Below, in pieces: positions 11,762 to 25,069 of a stretch of 64,000 bases of DNA (within the stretch, counting starts at the first letter, position 1; every line of letters begins with the position of its first letter). The DNA is from Vespula vulgaris. Lineage: Eukaryota > Arthropoda > Insecta > Hymenoptera > Vespidae. The position numbers and the translations under genes are program-made. Under the pieces are notes generated by a model. It was not told the DNA's origin, did no database searches, and was given only the letters and a program-made list of their open reading frames with translations. The stretch is taken from assembly GCF_905475345.1 (NCBI RefSeq), contig NC_066586.1, positions 12,047,900-12,111,899 of the forward strand, in the 5' to 3' direction.

Positions 11762-14195
11762 TTAAAATGAATATACATGTTTATCAGTAGTATTAGTTCG
11801 TACAAGTACCTCTTGCAATGATTTGTAAGTATTAAGACCAAAGGGTTCTAAAGGAAGACGTGATATTGATGCTATTCTGTAATAATTAAAGTAAAACATA
11901 ATAAGAATTATAATTCACGAAGATTTAGAATTAATATTAGTAAAAGAAGTTACCTTCCACCAGATACATTATATAAAAATTTCCAGTAGGAGGATCTTAA
12001 ATTTTGTGGTTCTAGAATAGCTGCATGGAAAAGTACTGCTGTAGAAAAGCTATATAGAAAAATAACGAACCATTTAACATCAGGAAGTATTTCTTTTTCT
12101 ATTCCATCAATCCAGATTAACTGTAATAAAAATGAAATAATGATTATTTTATTATCGTAAATATAGTTTTAAAATGTTTATTTTTTAATATAACATTACG
12201 TGTAGCACTTTCCACATAAGGTATAAAGCTAAGGTATTATTTGGAAATGCAATAAATGCTGTACTAGCAATCAAACCAGCAGGTATAGCAAATTTTGGAG
12301 AATCTTTATTATATATTCTTCGTAGTGAACATGATGCAAACTGAAACATTAATTACATAAATAATATAAAACATTTTAACGTTTAAATAATTTTAAGCAT
12401 TTTAAAGTTATATAAAAGAATATACCTTATAAAGTGTAGTAAATCCTCCTAAAAATACAGCCAACTTCAAATATTCTTTTTTAAATAATATTTTTTTTAT
12501 ATTCTTTGACTGTGTAAAAATTCGTCTATTCTGAAAAATCAACTGTATAGCTGCTTGCATACCATATCCATAACTGAATAATTGTGCTCCACTCTAGAAG
12601 AAGAAAAAAAAAAAAGATTTACATATATGTCCATATACAATTTTTCCAAACATATATATTCAATGAATTTGCAACTTTACCGTTAATACATAATAAACAC
12701 AACTATGAGGATGTGGACAAGACGAATGTCTAGTTCTATTTTTTAAATTATTTATGATCTGTTTGTAAGCTTCAAAAGATTTCCAAATAATATTAAAGTT
12801 ATGACGTTTAGATTTTCCTTCTAAAAGGTTAGAGGTTCTTGATTCTAAAGGTTGAGTGGAAGAAATCGTTCGAAAATTTTCGTTTCTTTTGCCAAAATTT
12901 TCAGTCTGTTCGTATGGACCAATTATAAACCTACAATAGATTACGTACATATATAAATACTATATCGACAAATTGTTAAAAACAATATAGTGTATATTAC
13001 CTAATAAGTTTGTATATAGAATCTTGCCTGGCATGTCTAGATCGATAAAAATAAAGTAACACAGCTATGCTTAGAGCAAAAATATATACTTGTCCATATG
13101 GAATACTTCGATAATATCCTCTCCAAACGCCCATATTAAATAAGGTTTCTGTTGCCTAATAAAAATGTCATGATATTTTTAATATATATTTTATCTAATT
13201 ATAGAAAAATTTATTTAATCTTTTAGAAATAATTACGTACTGTTATGTACTTACAACATTTGACACATAGAGACATAATAAAGTACGTCTAGAAGGTTTT
13301 TCTATTAAAATAGCAGCTATACTAGATAGAAATGAAGGTAAAAAAGATACTGTAATAATATTCATACATCCCAGGATCCTCCTGAAATACAGTTTCAGAT
13401 AAAAGAACCGTTTTTACCCAAGATATATTAAATAAAATGTAAATATTTATTTATAATTTGTATTACCTTAAAACACAAATATTCAGGGAATAATTACATG
13501 CACTACAAGAAAGAAATGCTGAAGATTGAAGAATTCCTAATATCGTCTGTAAGATGACATCTTTCGTTGGTTTTTTTCGTTTCATCAATAAAGTAACCTG
13601 TCGTAAATTGCAAATTAATTAAATTTCTACGAATGTGTCATCGCGATTAATCAAATTATATATTTCGTTAATATTTTTAAACAGCGGACACTTTTATTTG
13701 TTTGTTTTTATTCAAATTCAAATTACGCGCAATAAAATCGATATTCACGAGTTTCTTCAGAATCATTATCTCGAAACGTCATATTCTTATATTTAAATGC
13801 ATATCTTAAATATAAAAAATCATGACTGAAAAAGAGCGTAAATGCATTACAATAAAATATATGAATACCAAATGATAACAGAAAAAAAAGAATGGTAATA
13901 GAAGACATTTATTGTTACGTTTTTTACCTCTATTATATATAATAATAGGGCTACTATTGTCATTGAAAATACATTGAATGTCATAGGTACAAAGTGCATA
14001 TTGATATAATCATAAAAAAAAATAAAAAAATAAAAAAGAATAGCTACATACAATATACACTGTCGAATAAATTTTCAGAGATTCTTGTAAACAGTCTAAG
14101 CCAAGGCCCATTGATGCGGAAATACACGAATTTGTCCACCAATGTGTATACTCCTTGCAGGATGTTTTAATGAATTTACTGAGATTGGCAGGCAT
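11762..14195 (-). CDS. TMEM135: Transmembrane protein 135
   Basis: Nine exons read right to left: 14052-14195, 13467-13597, 13255-13381, 13001-13155, 12681-12930, 12426-12593, 12200-12340, 11954-12120 and 11762-11876. They give 465 aa (human protein about 458) with every phase closing. The protein is a multipass membrane protein with an N-terminal Cys-rich region and a Tim17-like C-terminal half. In mammals it is linked to peroxisomes, lipid handling and mitochondrial fission balance. Visible family marks are CLQESLKIYSTVYI near residue 35, AAILIEKPSRRTLLCLYVSN, ATETLFNMGVWRG at 135-147, a Cys-His cluster before 263 (SSCPHPHSC), FLGGFTTLYK ending at 325, and LRSSYWKFL near the end. The less conserved loop at about 190-250 is rich in Ser, Asn and Lys. 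The start is a clean ATG after AAAA with no competing upstream exon seen. Confidence 0.95.
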
Positions 14196-17100
14196 TTTTG
14201 GTCTTCTTTTCTTGTCCTCTTCTACTATTTAATTTTGTTTGTTAGTCTATCGATTTCAAGTATTCAATTGTAATTTGTTTTAATACACGATCGATTTTTC
14301 TGTTTCCTTCTCTATTTAGCTATAGTTTGCTCAAGTGGAATAGAGAATTTCGTTATAGGTACACTATGATTTTGTATAAACCAAAAGATTTATAACTTCA
14401 ACATAGAAAACGTTATATAGGTCTTTCCAAAATTCTTTTTTTTTTTTTAATGTATATTATGGAAAACAACAGTAAACTAAAAATATTTCTGTGGAACGAT
14501 CTTGTTCGTTATCACTTTTGCAAAACGTAAAATTTCAACGCAGAACGGGTTTTTACACAGGTGCAATTTAGTCGAGAACTAACTTAAATAATTCTTGAAA
14601 CGCGCGGTTTACAAAGGCACAACATACTTTCTGCGCTCTTTACAAGCCTTTGAGTGCTTGTGTACTGCAAAACGCGATTATATCAGTCATCGCTAATAAC
14701 ATAGATTGGCATCCGTGTCAACGAGTATATTTCCTTAAGGTATGTTCACATTTGCCGAAGGTTGAAAAGATAGATTAGAACTGAGATGTACTGAACATCG
14801 TTATGGACATTGTGTGAACGCAATATTCGAGTTATGTATAATAACTTTTTTGAGTATAATTATTTAAATTTGATAAGATAAAAAATACAATTTATTCGTT
14901 TATTAGAGGCCATTGGAATTTTTTTTTTTTTTGGAAGAACGATAATAACCTAATAATCACATTTTTATTAACCTAGTAACAGTGTGGTTTCTAATCAATA
15001 GTTTATTTTTTTTTTTACAATTAGAAGAATGTATTATGTAATTTAATTTTTAATTTTGCTTTCACTTGTTGCATTTTTATTGATTCAGGCATATGTGTTT
15101 ATTGCATTTATTAATGCAATTGTATTTTTATAGGGTTAGATACGTGTAATTAATATCACCTTGTTCTTTTTCCAAATTCATATCATTTATTTTTATTCTA
15201 ACATTTTAATTATATATAATTCTTTCAAAGGAAATAAAACAAAAGAGGAATACACGTATTCGATTCAATATTATTTACTTTATTTTATTGTTTTTTTATT
15301 TATTGTTTTTGTTTATATAATCGATGATTCATTTATTCGCAAAAGTTTTTTTTTCTTATTTACTAAGTTATAAATTTTTTACGTTACACATTAACGAAGA
15401 ATAATAAAGATTAGTAATGAAATTAACCGTTATTGACACCTTTAGCTTTAAAAATGATCTTTATTTAATACGCAAATATATGATAAATGCATGATAATTC
15501 TTTAATGTATGATAATTGGTTGAGTTATTTATATGAAATATTAAAGCATCTTTTTATTCAAAGTAAGTTTTCCATTTCTAAAAATTATTATGTTTATTAA
15601 AAATTAAAATTAAGATCTTTGTACCATTTTTTAGATGAAATGAAATTACATGTTTCTGGAATGTGATAAGTAATCGAAATATGTTTTTATTATAAAAAAA
15701 TACAATTGAATGAATACAGTTGAAATACAATTTCAAATCACGTTATGTCCATGTTTTGAACAAACCCAAAACCTATCATTTTACTGCAAATAAAAATCGT
15801 TATATTCAGTAATATTATTGCAATATGACTAAACTCTTACAGAACCCGTTAGGTCCTATTTTTATACTTATCTCTTAAATAATTGCACAGTTCGTTAAAC
15901 TTCAAATCACCATAATTCGATGAGATATCGAAGAAAAGATACATTTCGCTTAAAAAACTTTTATTTGAAATATTTTTTATAAAACCAATTAAATATAAAA
16001 CCAAATATATTTATAAATTTAATATGATCAAAAATATTTGAATATATAGTTAAAAATGAGATATGTTGTATATTATGTTACACTACCAACAGTTCGAAAA
16101 TGTGGGACTCTACTCACAAAATAATTGCGTATGCGTACTAAATATATGCATATATAAATGATAATATACAAATAAAAAATTACTAATATATCACTTTTGA
16201 CAATTGTAAGCATAATATATTTTTCGTGTACGATGTAAAAAATGGCTTATATTATACGTTTCATGATAAATGGTTTATATTGCAGTAATGATAATTGAAA
16301 AAGGCTAATGTAAGTAAAAATAAATATTTAATTTCGGAAGATATCTTAATAAATGCACCAGTTATTTTTTATTTTCAGTATTTTTATGTGTACACACACG
16401 CACACACACATGTGCACGTGCGTTTCTTTAACAATATCTATAAAAAAAATCAAAAACTATGTTGGTATTTATCTATACATTATATATATATATATATAGT
16501 GTTATGCAATTTAATTTTATTTAACTTAATAAAAAACTAAACTTTTTAAATCTTTTTTTGCGTTATTGAAAACAGTAGTATTTGAAATTTCCATTATTTT
16601 CACAAACATACATAATCTTTTAAGGTAAAAAAGATGTTAATTTTCTTTACATAACGACTTTTATTTCCTATATATTTTTTAATGCTTATTCATGTATTCT
16701 ATTAACAGTATTATTTGTTTTTTGCATATCTTTTTCTTCATTTTTTTTCTACGAGTTATTTTTCATTTGCAATAAGAAATAACATTTGTATAAAAAAGTG
16801 ATTAATACATACTCTCAATTAATAACAAATTATAATTAAATATAATATTTTACTTTTTCAATCAATGTATATCAAATAATATTTATTTATTTTCGTTTCT
16901 TTTTCTTTTTTCTTTTTATCAGTATTTTTAGAAAGTATATGTATTATCCATTATTGCCAAATGCAAATTAATGCAATAGAATACTTCCCAACTACAAATG
17001 CAGCATATTTATATTCAAGGATAAAACGTTAAAATATATTCGTATGTTCACTATTTGAATCGTACCTATACGTAACATTGTAGACAAATATAGATATTAT

Positions 17101-17729
17101 ATAATATGTTAATGTATTTGTATGTCTTGACCCTAGAGGCGCTTCGATCTCATGTTTCAACAATGTCTATCCTTTTTATGTATGAATGCAGAACTTATGC
17201 TTTTGATATAGCAGTATAACACCATTATTTCTGAAATTATTTGAGATACCTGAGAATATATTGAGATTTTAACGTGTAAAATAAAAATGTAAATATGTGT
17301 GTATGTGTGTGTATGCGTTTATGTACGTGTATGTCCACTTATCGTTTTGTATCGTATATGTCCACTAATTAATTTTACAGTTGAACTTGAAATTTCAACC
17401 AAAAATTAAGTCACAGCCTATAAAGATTTATAAGTAATTTCAATTTGACTTTCGATTTTGAGATGATATGTATAACATAGGTATGTTAAAGATTAAAAAA
17501 TTTATATAGAATTATATATTTTTAATGGAGTTAAATTAAAATAAATCAAAATTGTGCAGATCTCTTTCATAGAAAATCAAAAGAAAAATTTAATTATAGG
17601 TTGGTACTTATACAGTAATTTGTTTGAGAAAAGAGAACTATAAAATTATAACTATAACTATCTCTTTAATATCGAATTCGTTTAATCTCGTTAATATCGT
17701 TACCAGTACTCTCCGTTTACCCTTCTGTG
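14196..17729. other. Intergenic region upstream of TMEM135
   Basis: No coding exon recognised on either strand. The first ~600 bases (14,196-14,780), with scattered GC-richer segments, probably hold the TMEM135 promoter and leader. The rest is AT-rich, with short CA/TG microsatellites near 16,391-16,422 and 17,297-17,335. Confidence 0.5.
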
Positions 17730-17743
17730 GTGCCATCTAGTGG
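17730..17743 (-). promoter_or_regulatory. Strong CTCF-like motif
   Basis: The minus strand reads CCACTAGATGGCAC, which fits the deeply conserved CTCF core CCASYAGRKGGCR at every position. It stands in an otherwise AT-rich spacer. Only the motif is seen; occupancy is inference. Confidence 0.45.
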
Positions 17744-18399
17744 AGAAATGCACAAGTATTTTTGTAAACTATAGATTTACCGACAAAATAGTAAATTTTG
17801 TATCTAAGATTGTGGTAGTGGTATCTATCGACAATAAAAATAAGCTTTGTATATAGGTGAATAGTAAAAAGGGTACAGTAGAATATTGTTATATCGGTAA
17901 CGTATTAGTTTTAACCAGTTTTGATTTTCCAATTAAATTATTAAATGACCTATTAAAAGGTAATATATTGTACAAATAAATATAAATCTTTTCGACGATT
18001 CACATATTTATATAAAATTTATAATCGTATCTAAAATTCTAGTTCCAATATTCTTATGTATTTATACTTCTGTGACATTTATTTCCGTCTTTTGCAGAAT
18101 TTCAGTGTCTATCAAATCTTGGCTGCACTCGGATAATGCGCACTTTCGTGCTACAATAGTTGCATCATTTTTACACTGTGTGCAGAATTTACCGTAAAAG
18201 TGAAAAGATGCAGTTTAAGGCTCGTAAATGTTTTCTTTTTCTTTGCAAAATATATCTCTGACTATGTGAATCTGTTCTGATACGATCGGCAAACATTTGT
18301 ATATAACAAAATTAAGTGTGTATATATTTACAAATGTTTCAATGAATGATTTACGTGAAACTTAATTATTAAATTTTCTCTTCCAGGTAACTATATTTT

Positions 18400-18660
18400 A
18401 TTATAATTAAAAAGAAATTAATTGAATTAATAATTGTATTAATTACATATGAGATATTCAATTAAATTAATTACTATATTAATTGAAGATTAAAAATTAA
18501 TTTAATTAATTATCATATTTATTAAATATGAGACATTTTAATTGTATTAATTACTATTTTAATTAAAGAGAAATTAGTTGAAATTATTAAATTAATGACA
18601 AATTAATTGTTTATTTCATTTCTTAAATTAATTATTTCGCTAATTAAATAAGAGAAATTT
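18400..18660. repeat. Degenerate AT-rich tandem repeat, ~89-base period
   Basis: TATGAGAYATT recurs at 18448 and 18537, followed in each case by similar strings rich in ATTAATTACTAT and TTAATT. A third, weaker unit follows. Copies are diverged, so the repeat is old. Confidence 0.5.
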
Positions 18661-19299
18661 TTATTTAACAACACGACCTCTTATATAACAAAACTTAAAA
18701 TAAAGAAACATTCGAAATAAGAGTCATGGGAATAAAATTGACCTTTTCTAAATCATTTCCATATATTTTCTTCCGAAATTCTCTGAACAACAAATTTAGT
18801 TTTGAAATGCTTCAAAAATGGCTATTTGCATGGCAATTTTCTCGAAATTGTTGAAAATTTCAAGTCGCTTTATTTTCTATAAGAATCTTTTTTCTGGAGG
18901 CGATAAAACATTTAGAAAGACATAAGAATTTCATTACTAATTCAAATTTAAAGAGATATCTTTATGCTCTCAGAATATTATTTAAGTGAATATTATGTCT
19001 TTGTTACAGAAACATGACGTACGTGGAACATTTATAATAATATTATCGTAACTCGGAATTACGATATAGAACAGACCGAAGAACTGATTATAAATCATTG
19101 GACGTAATTAATCATACTTAATTATGATTTTTATTCGGAAGAGATTAATAAATGCATTATACATCTTTGAAGAAGAAAGAGACATTATTACATATATTTG
19201 AATTCCGATTGGTAGTAGTACTAATCATAGGTAGTTTTCTGTGTCAGATAGACACCGATCAACAGTCACCTTTAAGCTTTAAGCGATGCAACCTGAGTA

Positions 19300-19491
19300 T
19301 ATAAATAAGCGCTCGAATAAAACGCACGTAGAATCAAAAGTAACATCGACCTGATCGTTTAATTAATTTGCATTCTGATCGGTAGTCGTTGATAGTGCAT
19401 TAGTTTCAACTGAAGATTATGTAAATCGTATTGCAGTCATTACAATATTTATAACAAATTCGCTACTATACATTATCAGTATACGTAACTG
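19300..19491 (+). promoter_or_regulatory. TATA promoter with candidate leader exon
   Basis: TATAAATA at 19300-19307 is followed by about 160 bases of mixed composition ending in a strong donor, CTG|GTAAGT, at 19491/19492. The stretch has no useful reading frame (the only notable ATG is followed at once by TAA), so it would be a 5' UTR or a noncoding RNA exon. No acceptor with coding sequence could be tied to it before P5cr. Confidence 0.35.
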
Positions 19492-20342
19492 GTAAGTGAT
19501 ATATGAATTTATATAAATCATTATAAATAAATCCCTTTATTTGGCGTTTTACACAACAAACATATTTTTACATAATACTTTTAATTAACGAATATAAGAA
19601 TATAAGAATATATCTTATATTATATATCCGTCTATCGACAATCTAATAGTCCATGATAAATATATTTAAGAGTATACTTTGTTTTTTTAGTTTGCTTAAG
19701 CTTTGAACAGAGTGACGTTACGAAAGAATTTCTTGATAAATCAGTACAAACAACGATCTAATTCTACTCTATACTTCTTGATATAAGTCTGATAAAGATC
19801 TCTTCCAATAAATTTTATATATAAACCTTATTTCTTTCTCTATCGCCAAAATGAGATTGACCATTATATTGCGAACGATGGAACTCGTTAAAACAACACG
19901 CCGACTTCAACGGCGATTAAATGTTCGAAATGGTAAGATTATTAGATAAGGAAACAATTATTTACAACTCGAGCAAAATATAAATATCGCGATAACGTGA
20001 AACGATAATGCAAAATGTGGCGCTTCTTTTCTAATGACCGACCCAATACCGTATATGTTTTGAATAGACTCTCATCACAATGAACAATCGATTATAATCT
20101 AACAATTTAATCGATCATTCGATATTTGCTTTACATCTTGAACAAATAAAATGTCATTCTTTATCGTAACAGGATTAAGATGTAAACAAGTATATAACGA
20201 GAATGAGTCGAAAAGTTTCCCACTATCAAGGCAAGGTTATTCTCCGTTTCTATTCAAGATTATCTCGTGTTAGATATTAACATTGTTTCTTCATCTGAAG
20301 ATTATATGATTGTATTAAACGACTTTACGATATATATATATA

Positions 20343-20801
20343 GGGTGTTCCAGAATAAATGGGGAAATATCTTAGGGGTATTTCACGTTTAAACAGAAAA
20401 AGAAAATTTAATTCGATTTCATTTTTGAGTTATAGTGGATTTGATTTTAAACAAACTCTATCTGCTTACTTTCATAAAATGTTCCAAACGATCAATGACT
20501 CTTTTATAATTCTATCAATGGCTCTATCAATGGTTCTCTTACTCTCTCCGTGTATCTAGATGTTGTTTGGATTTGTTGGAAGTTTTCTTCAGTTCTTTCG
20601 TCAAGAGTTTCAACACTGTCAATGAATGTTTTGTATACAATGGATCAGTATAACAAAAGAATTATTATGATACAAAATTCGCAATAACTCGAAAACAAAC
20701 TTAAGTAGTCCATACATTTACATGAATTTTTTTTATTGTTTTAATTTTTTTTGAGGGCTGAAACCATCCCTGAAATATTTTCCACTTATTTTGGGATACC
20801 C
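20343..20801. mobile_element. TIR element (MITE-like), ~459 bp, TA-flanked
   Basis: The left end GGGTGTTCCAGAATAAATGG matches, in inverted orientation, the right end whose complement begins GGGTATCCCAAAATAAGTGG. Similarity extends about 45 bases inward, with a further matching GAGTTAT patch. Both ends are flanked by TA, the expected target duplication of Tc1/mariner-type elements. No transposase is encoded inside, so it is nonautonomous. Confidence 0.7.
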
Positions 20802-20848
20802 TACACACATTCGTACATAAATATATATATATACATGCATGTATATAA

Positions 20849-20860
<12 letters not shown>

Positions 20861-20901
<41 letters not shown>
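20861..20901. repeat. (TA)n microsatellite
   Basis: Long TA run starting 60 bases after the right end of the TIR element, preceded by TAAATA units. Confidence 0.9.
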
Positions 20902-20904
<3 letters not shown>

Positions 20905-21239
20905 ACAATATTGAGAAGGTATTAAGTAGAGAATTAAGTATTATCGTTAATTTCTTCTCAAAGTCCTCTTATCGCTCGTTATTGCTCTACTATTTATTCA
21001 ACTCAATACAATCAACTCGGTGCATATCGTTTAAAAATATGTAGCTACATCTAATCTCAATGGCTTACAATTAGATATATATGTAGAGTATTGTGAAATT
21101 TCTGTCAAATGAGGCTTGATTAATGTTTTCAAGGATACGGCCACCTCATCTATGACGTACTTTGTCCAGTCGATACACGTTAAGAATGTATTTAAATCAC
21201 AATGTTCAACCACGAATTATAGTACGTTTTATTACGATA

Positions 21240-21689
21240 CTAAAATACATGCTACTTTATATGAAACGTGCGGTGTTAAAGCTCACACACAAGCTCGTGC
21301 GTTATCTCTTTGACGATTACATAAACAAAAAAAAAATACAGAGTGCATCTCGACGGTCGAGGGAGCGATGAGGACGAGAAGTCGAAGAAGACTCGGAAGA
21401 GGAGATTTACTTGTAAATAACGCAATCGTGCGGTGATCGTCATTCTTTCGTATTCTCTGTTGATTCAAACACATACTTGACAGTTTTCTTCTATGACTAA
21501 GATATATTTCAATTTTGAACAGTTTTTTTAATAAAAACGTAGAAGAGGATAACCAGTGCCCCAAATAATCAGTGACCAAACGAAGACTTCCATTTTTATT
21601 TATTTTCGATATTTTTGCTTTTATTCTCAGTGAGCGATCAACATCTTGCCGGCATTGAAGAAAAAAAGAAGCCATTAAATACCGACAAA
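21240..21689 (+). promoter_or_regulatory. Probable promoter and 5' UTR of P5cr
   Basis: A GC-richer patch at about 21,290-21,450 precedes P5cr. A clear acceptor (TTATTCTCAG) ends at 21630, and the 59 bases from there to the ATG are open in the ATG frame. An upstream leader exon is therefore likely, but its donor could not be fixed with confidence. Confidence 0.4.
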
Positions 21690-23762
21690 ATGTTTAAAAT
21701 TGGTTTTTTTGGCGGAGGAAAAATGGCTCAAGCATTGGCCAAGGGTTTTATTAGAGCTGGTAAATATCATTTTCTCTTTAGTTGGAATTCTTTTAATAAT
21801 AATAATCGTATTAATAGGTTTGAGTAAAGGTGATCTAATAGTCGCTAGTTGTCTTCCAAATGATGTGGGCAGTATTGAAAATTTCAAGGTATTTAATACT
21901 TTTCTTTTTTCTTTTTTTAAAAAATATTTAATGTAATAATTTAGAAATGAAATACGTAAGAATTATTGAAATGTACAGTTATGTATGTTATTATTCACGA
22001 GGCAATGTCCATTATAATCGCTTATCAAAAAGTCCGCGATAAACACTTCAATTCATGCAAAATATTTACTATCTCTTTACTATTTATATACAGTGAGTTA
22101 CGCACCTATATATCTTCTCTATATGTCACAAAGCAAGAAATATTTCTTACGTAATTAAAATGGTTTCAAAAAATGAATCAGAAGGAAGAAGATCGTTTTT
22201 TATAAATGTCAATTTTTAATCGTTTTTTCAAAATAACCCATGTTTTTTTTTACATATATACACATTTTTTTCTGTTGTACGTTATAGCTAATATTACTGT
22301 GGGTTCATCTACATATAATGATACGATTTTGAAATGACCTTGGACTTTAAAATTGTAAAATTAGTATCGAACTTATTTTCAGTGAGATATCAGGTTTCAT
22401 CTTACACCCCTTGATTTTTTCTCATGAGGAACATTGTGAGAAACATATAGATAATAGTTCTAGAAAATATGAAAGAACAAAAACGTTAAAAAACATGTTT
22501 ATATACGTGATTTTTAATCATTAAAAAATCATAAAAAAATAACGTTTATAAAAAACTTTCGTATTATTTGTCTTTTGAAATCATTTAAATTACATAAGGA
22601 GTATTTTTTGTATTATTACAGACAAAGGAGATATTTACGATATTTATTTTAAGTAAAACATTCTGTATAAAGAGATACAGTTCTAATGGACGCAATTAAG
22701 AACATACTTATAATGTTTAAGATTCTCTATATCATTAATGTTTATTTACTTCGTCTTTCATTTAATCTGACTTTCTTATGTATAAGCTATAAAATAATTT
22801 ATTATTGCAGGAGATAGGATCAAAAACAGTATTCAATAATTCAGCTGTAATCGATCACGGCGATATTTTAATTTTAGCAGTAAAACCACAAGTAGTACCA
22901 ATAATATTACCAGAATTAAAGAATTGTTCAAAGTTATTACTTTCTATAGCTATGGGGATTTCAATTTCGAGTTTAGAAAAGGTAAAGAAAGATCATTATT
23001 GAATAACGAAAGAATAATTGATACCACAGATGTTAAATAAAAAATTTTGCATAAATGCAGGCTTTGCCAAAAGGAACTCCGGTGATACGAGTGATGCCTA
23101 ATACACCTGCTCTCGTTGGTTGTGGTGCTACAGTATTCAGTCGTGGTACAAGTGCAGGAAATAAAGAGGCAGAAATTGTTAAGAAATTATTTTCCGCTGT
23201 CGGTTTTTGTGAGGAAGTGTCCGAGAATTTGATAGATCCAGTCACTGCTCTAGCTGGATCGGGTCCAGCATATGTAAGTCACAATATCAGAATTGCGATG
23301 AAACTCGTAATAAATAGATAGGTGTAATACGTGTTAATGTATGTGATAGGTATTCATGATGATTGAGGCTCTGGCAGATGGTGCTGTAAAAATGGGGTTA
23401 ATGAGAGATTTAGCATATAAACTAGCGGCTCAAACTGTTCTTGGTGCTGGTACTATGGTTCGTGAAACAAATATTCATCCGGGTCAACTCAAAGATGACG
23501 TAGCCTCACCTGCAGGTTTGATAACTTGATTGAATTATATTCGGTATTATATTTCGATCAAAACATTCACGATTATCATTGATAAATTAATAATCATTTA
23601 AAATCACTAATCCAAAAATTTTATATTGTTTTTATAGGATCCACCATAACTGCAATTCATCAGTTAGAGAAACATGGATTGAGGGCTGCGGTTATTGCTG
23701 CCATAGAAGCTGCTACGCTTCGATGTAAAGAAATTAACTTAATTTTAGAAAAGGCAAAGTAG
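21690..23762 (+). CDS. P5cr: Pyrroline-5-carboxylate reductase
   Basis: Six exons (21690-21759, 21818-21888, 22811-22981, 23061-23273, 23350-23515, 23638-23762) give a 271-aa protein, the usual length. The enzyme reduces pyrroline-5-carboxylate to proline with NAD(P)H, the last step of proline synthesis. The N-terminal Rossmann motif is GFFGGGKMA at residues 5-13. AVKPQVV marks the next strand. RVMPNTPALVGCGAT starts at 114, the catalytic-core GSGPAYVF at 170-177, and the C-terminal signature LKDDVASPAGST lies near 223-233. The start fits the family, which normally begins a few residues before the glycine loop, although the frame stays open upstream to the acceptor at 21630. Intron 2 (21889-22810) is enlarged by an inserted repeat. 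The gene converges on the transposon-like gene. Confidence 0.96.
22087..22669. mobile_element. Old TIR element inside P5cr intron 2 (TATACAG family)
   Basis: The left end TATACAGTGAGTTACGCACC and right end CTGTATA are inverted at the tips. The left tip also aligns with the element at 60540 (TATACAGGGTGTTCCGCACC). Internally, TTTTGAAATCATTTAAATTAC near 22,572 matches TTTTGAAAGTATTTAAATTAC near 60,792. No coding capacity remains, and the divergence implies an ancient insertion. Confidence 0.5.
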
Positions 23763-25069
23763 TGATTCAGTTAAATTACTAAGTAATATTAGAAAATTGA
23801 GAACTAAGAAATATATACAATTGAGATGTATAGATGAATATTGTAATTCTTTCTAAGGATTTATCAAAGTTTTTACATTCGTAGTGATGAAGTCCTTTTC
23901 CTCTGTGAGCTCTTACAATTGAACATTTTTACAATTGACATTTTTAAACACTTTTAACAATTAAACGACTTTAATTATTTCTGTTAAAAATTGATTGGTG
24001 ACTTCTCTTCTACTTTTCCTTTGTATATTTACTTTGTTTATTTATACGTATAGATTATATTAGCGTAGAACGATTTTTTCCTGTAAATAATTGTACGTAG
24101 ACATACTAAATAGCACATTTACGAAAACAACGCCATTTTAGTGAATTTTTCCTAAATAACGTTTATTTTAACAATAATTTGGACAATCAATTCGCACAAA
24201 TATAAAGTTACCAAATATACATAGACGAATATACGAAATATCATTTTCAGGATTACGTCTGTTATAATATGTCACATTATGTATTATTTAATTGCGACAT
24301 TTTCTTATATAACAACTTGATTTAATTATAATATAATATAAATAGAATTATATACAATTTTGTACAATTGTTATGAGAAATATACAGAAAAAAGACTGTA
24401 ATCTTTTATAATAAAAGAAGTTTTATCGAGATCATAATATTAAATAAACGAATCTCTTTGGAAGAATAATATATTATTTTCATGATATCACATTAGCAGA
24501 AACATCCGTTTTTTTTTAAACTAGTAAATTATCATGATTTCATTAATGCAAGTTTATAGATATTTTATTATACATAATAAATATACAACTATTATATATA
24601 ATAACAAGTGGATTTTAGTTACTTAGACGTTTTATGTAACAAATATATAATACTTTCCTTACAATACTGTTTACAATTACTACAATTTTATAATTGTAAT
24701 TAAGGCCAATTAAAAAACAAAAAGAAAACTAATAGAAAACATTTTACTTATTTAGTAATAGAATATAAACTTTATCTGATGTCGCAGGCACGTATTTATT
24801 ATATTATCCACATTTATTTACATGTATTTTAATTCTTTTTTGGAAGAGATCTAATATTTGTTACATTGGCAGTATTTAAAGTATTTGCTATTACTTTTTT
24901 TTTAAATTGTAAAAAAATAAATTTGTTAATAATTTCTTTTTCTTAAAATATTTTCGTATGTGATTTTTTCTAATGAATGTGTTGTACTTGCATTATAATA
25001 ATAACAAGATAAGAAAGAAATATTTTTTTCTTAAATAAAAAACATTTTACTATATAGAAAATATAAATC
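23763..25069. other. Spacer between convergent P5cr and transposon-like gene
   Basis: AT-rich 3' flanks of both genes. Short local duplications of TTACAATTGAACATT type occur at about 23,915-23,950. A plus-strand AATAAA lies near 24,446. No further gene seen. Confidence 0.5.

Noticed and set aside
17136..17156. CCCTAGAGGCGC as a further CTCF site
   Set aside because: It lacks one base of the AGRKGGC core spacing, so it does not fit the motif.
18400..18660. AT-rich repeat as a replication origin or CRISPR-like array
   Set aside because: Units are diverged and lack regular spacers; the sequence is ordinary eukaryotic low-complexity DNA.
21283..21675. 130-codon minus-strand open frame upstream of P5cr
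   Set aside because: It overlaps the P5cr leader region, has low-complexity and basic composition, and no family resemblance or splice support.
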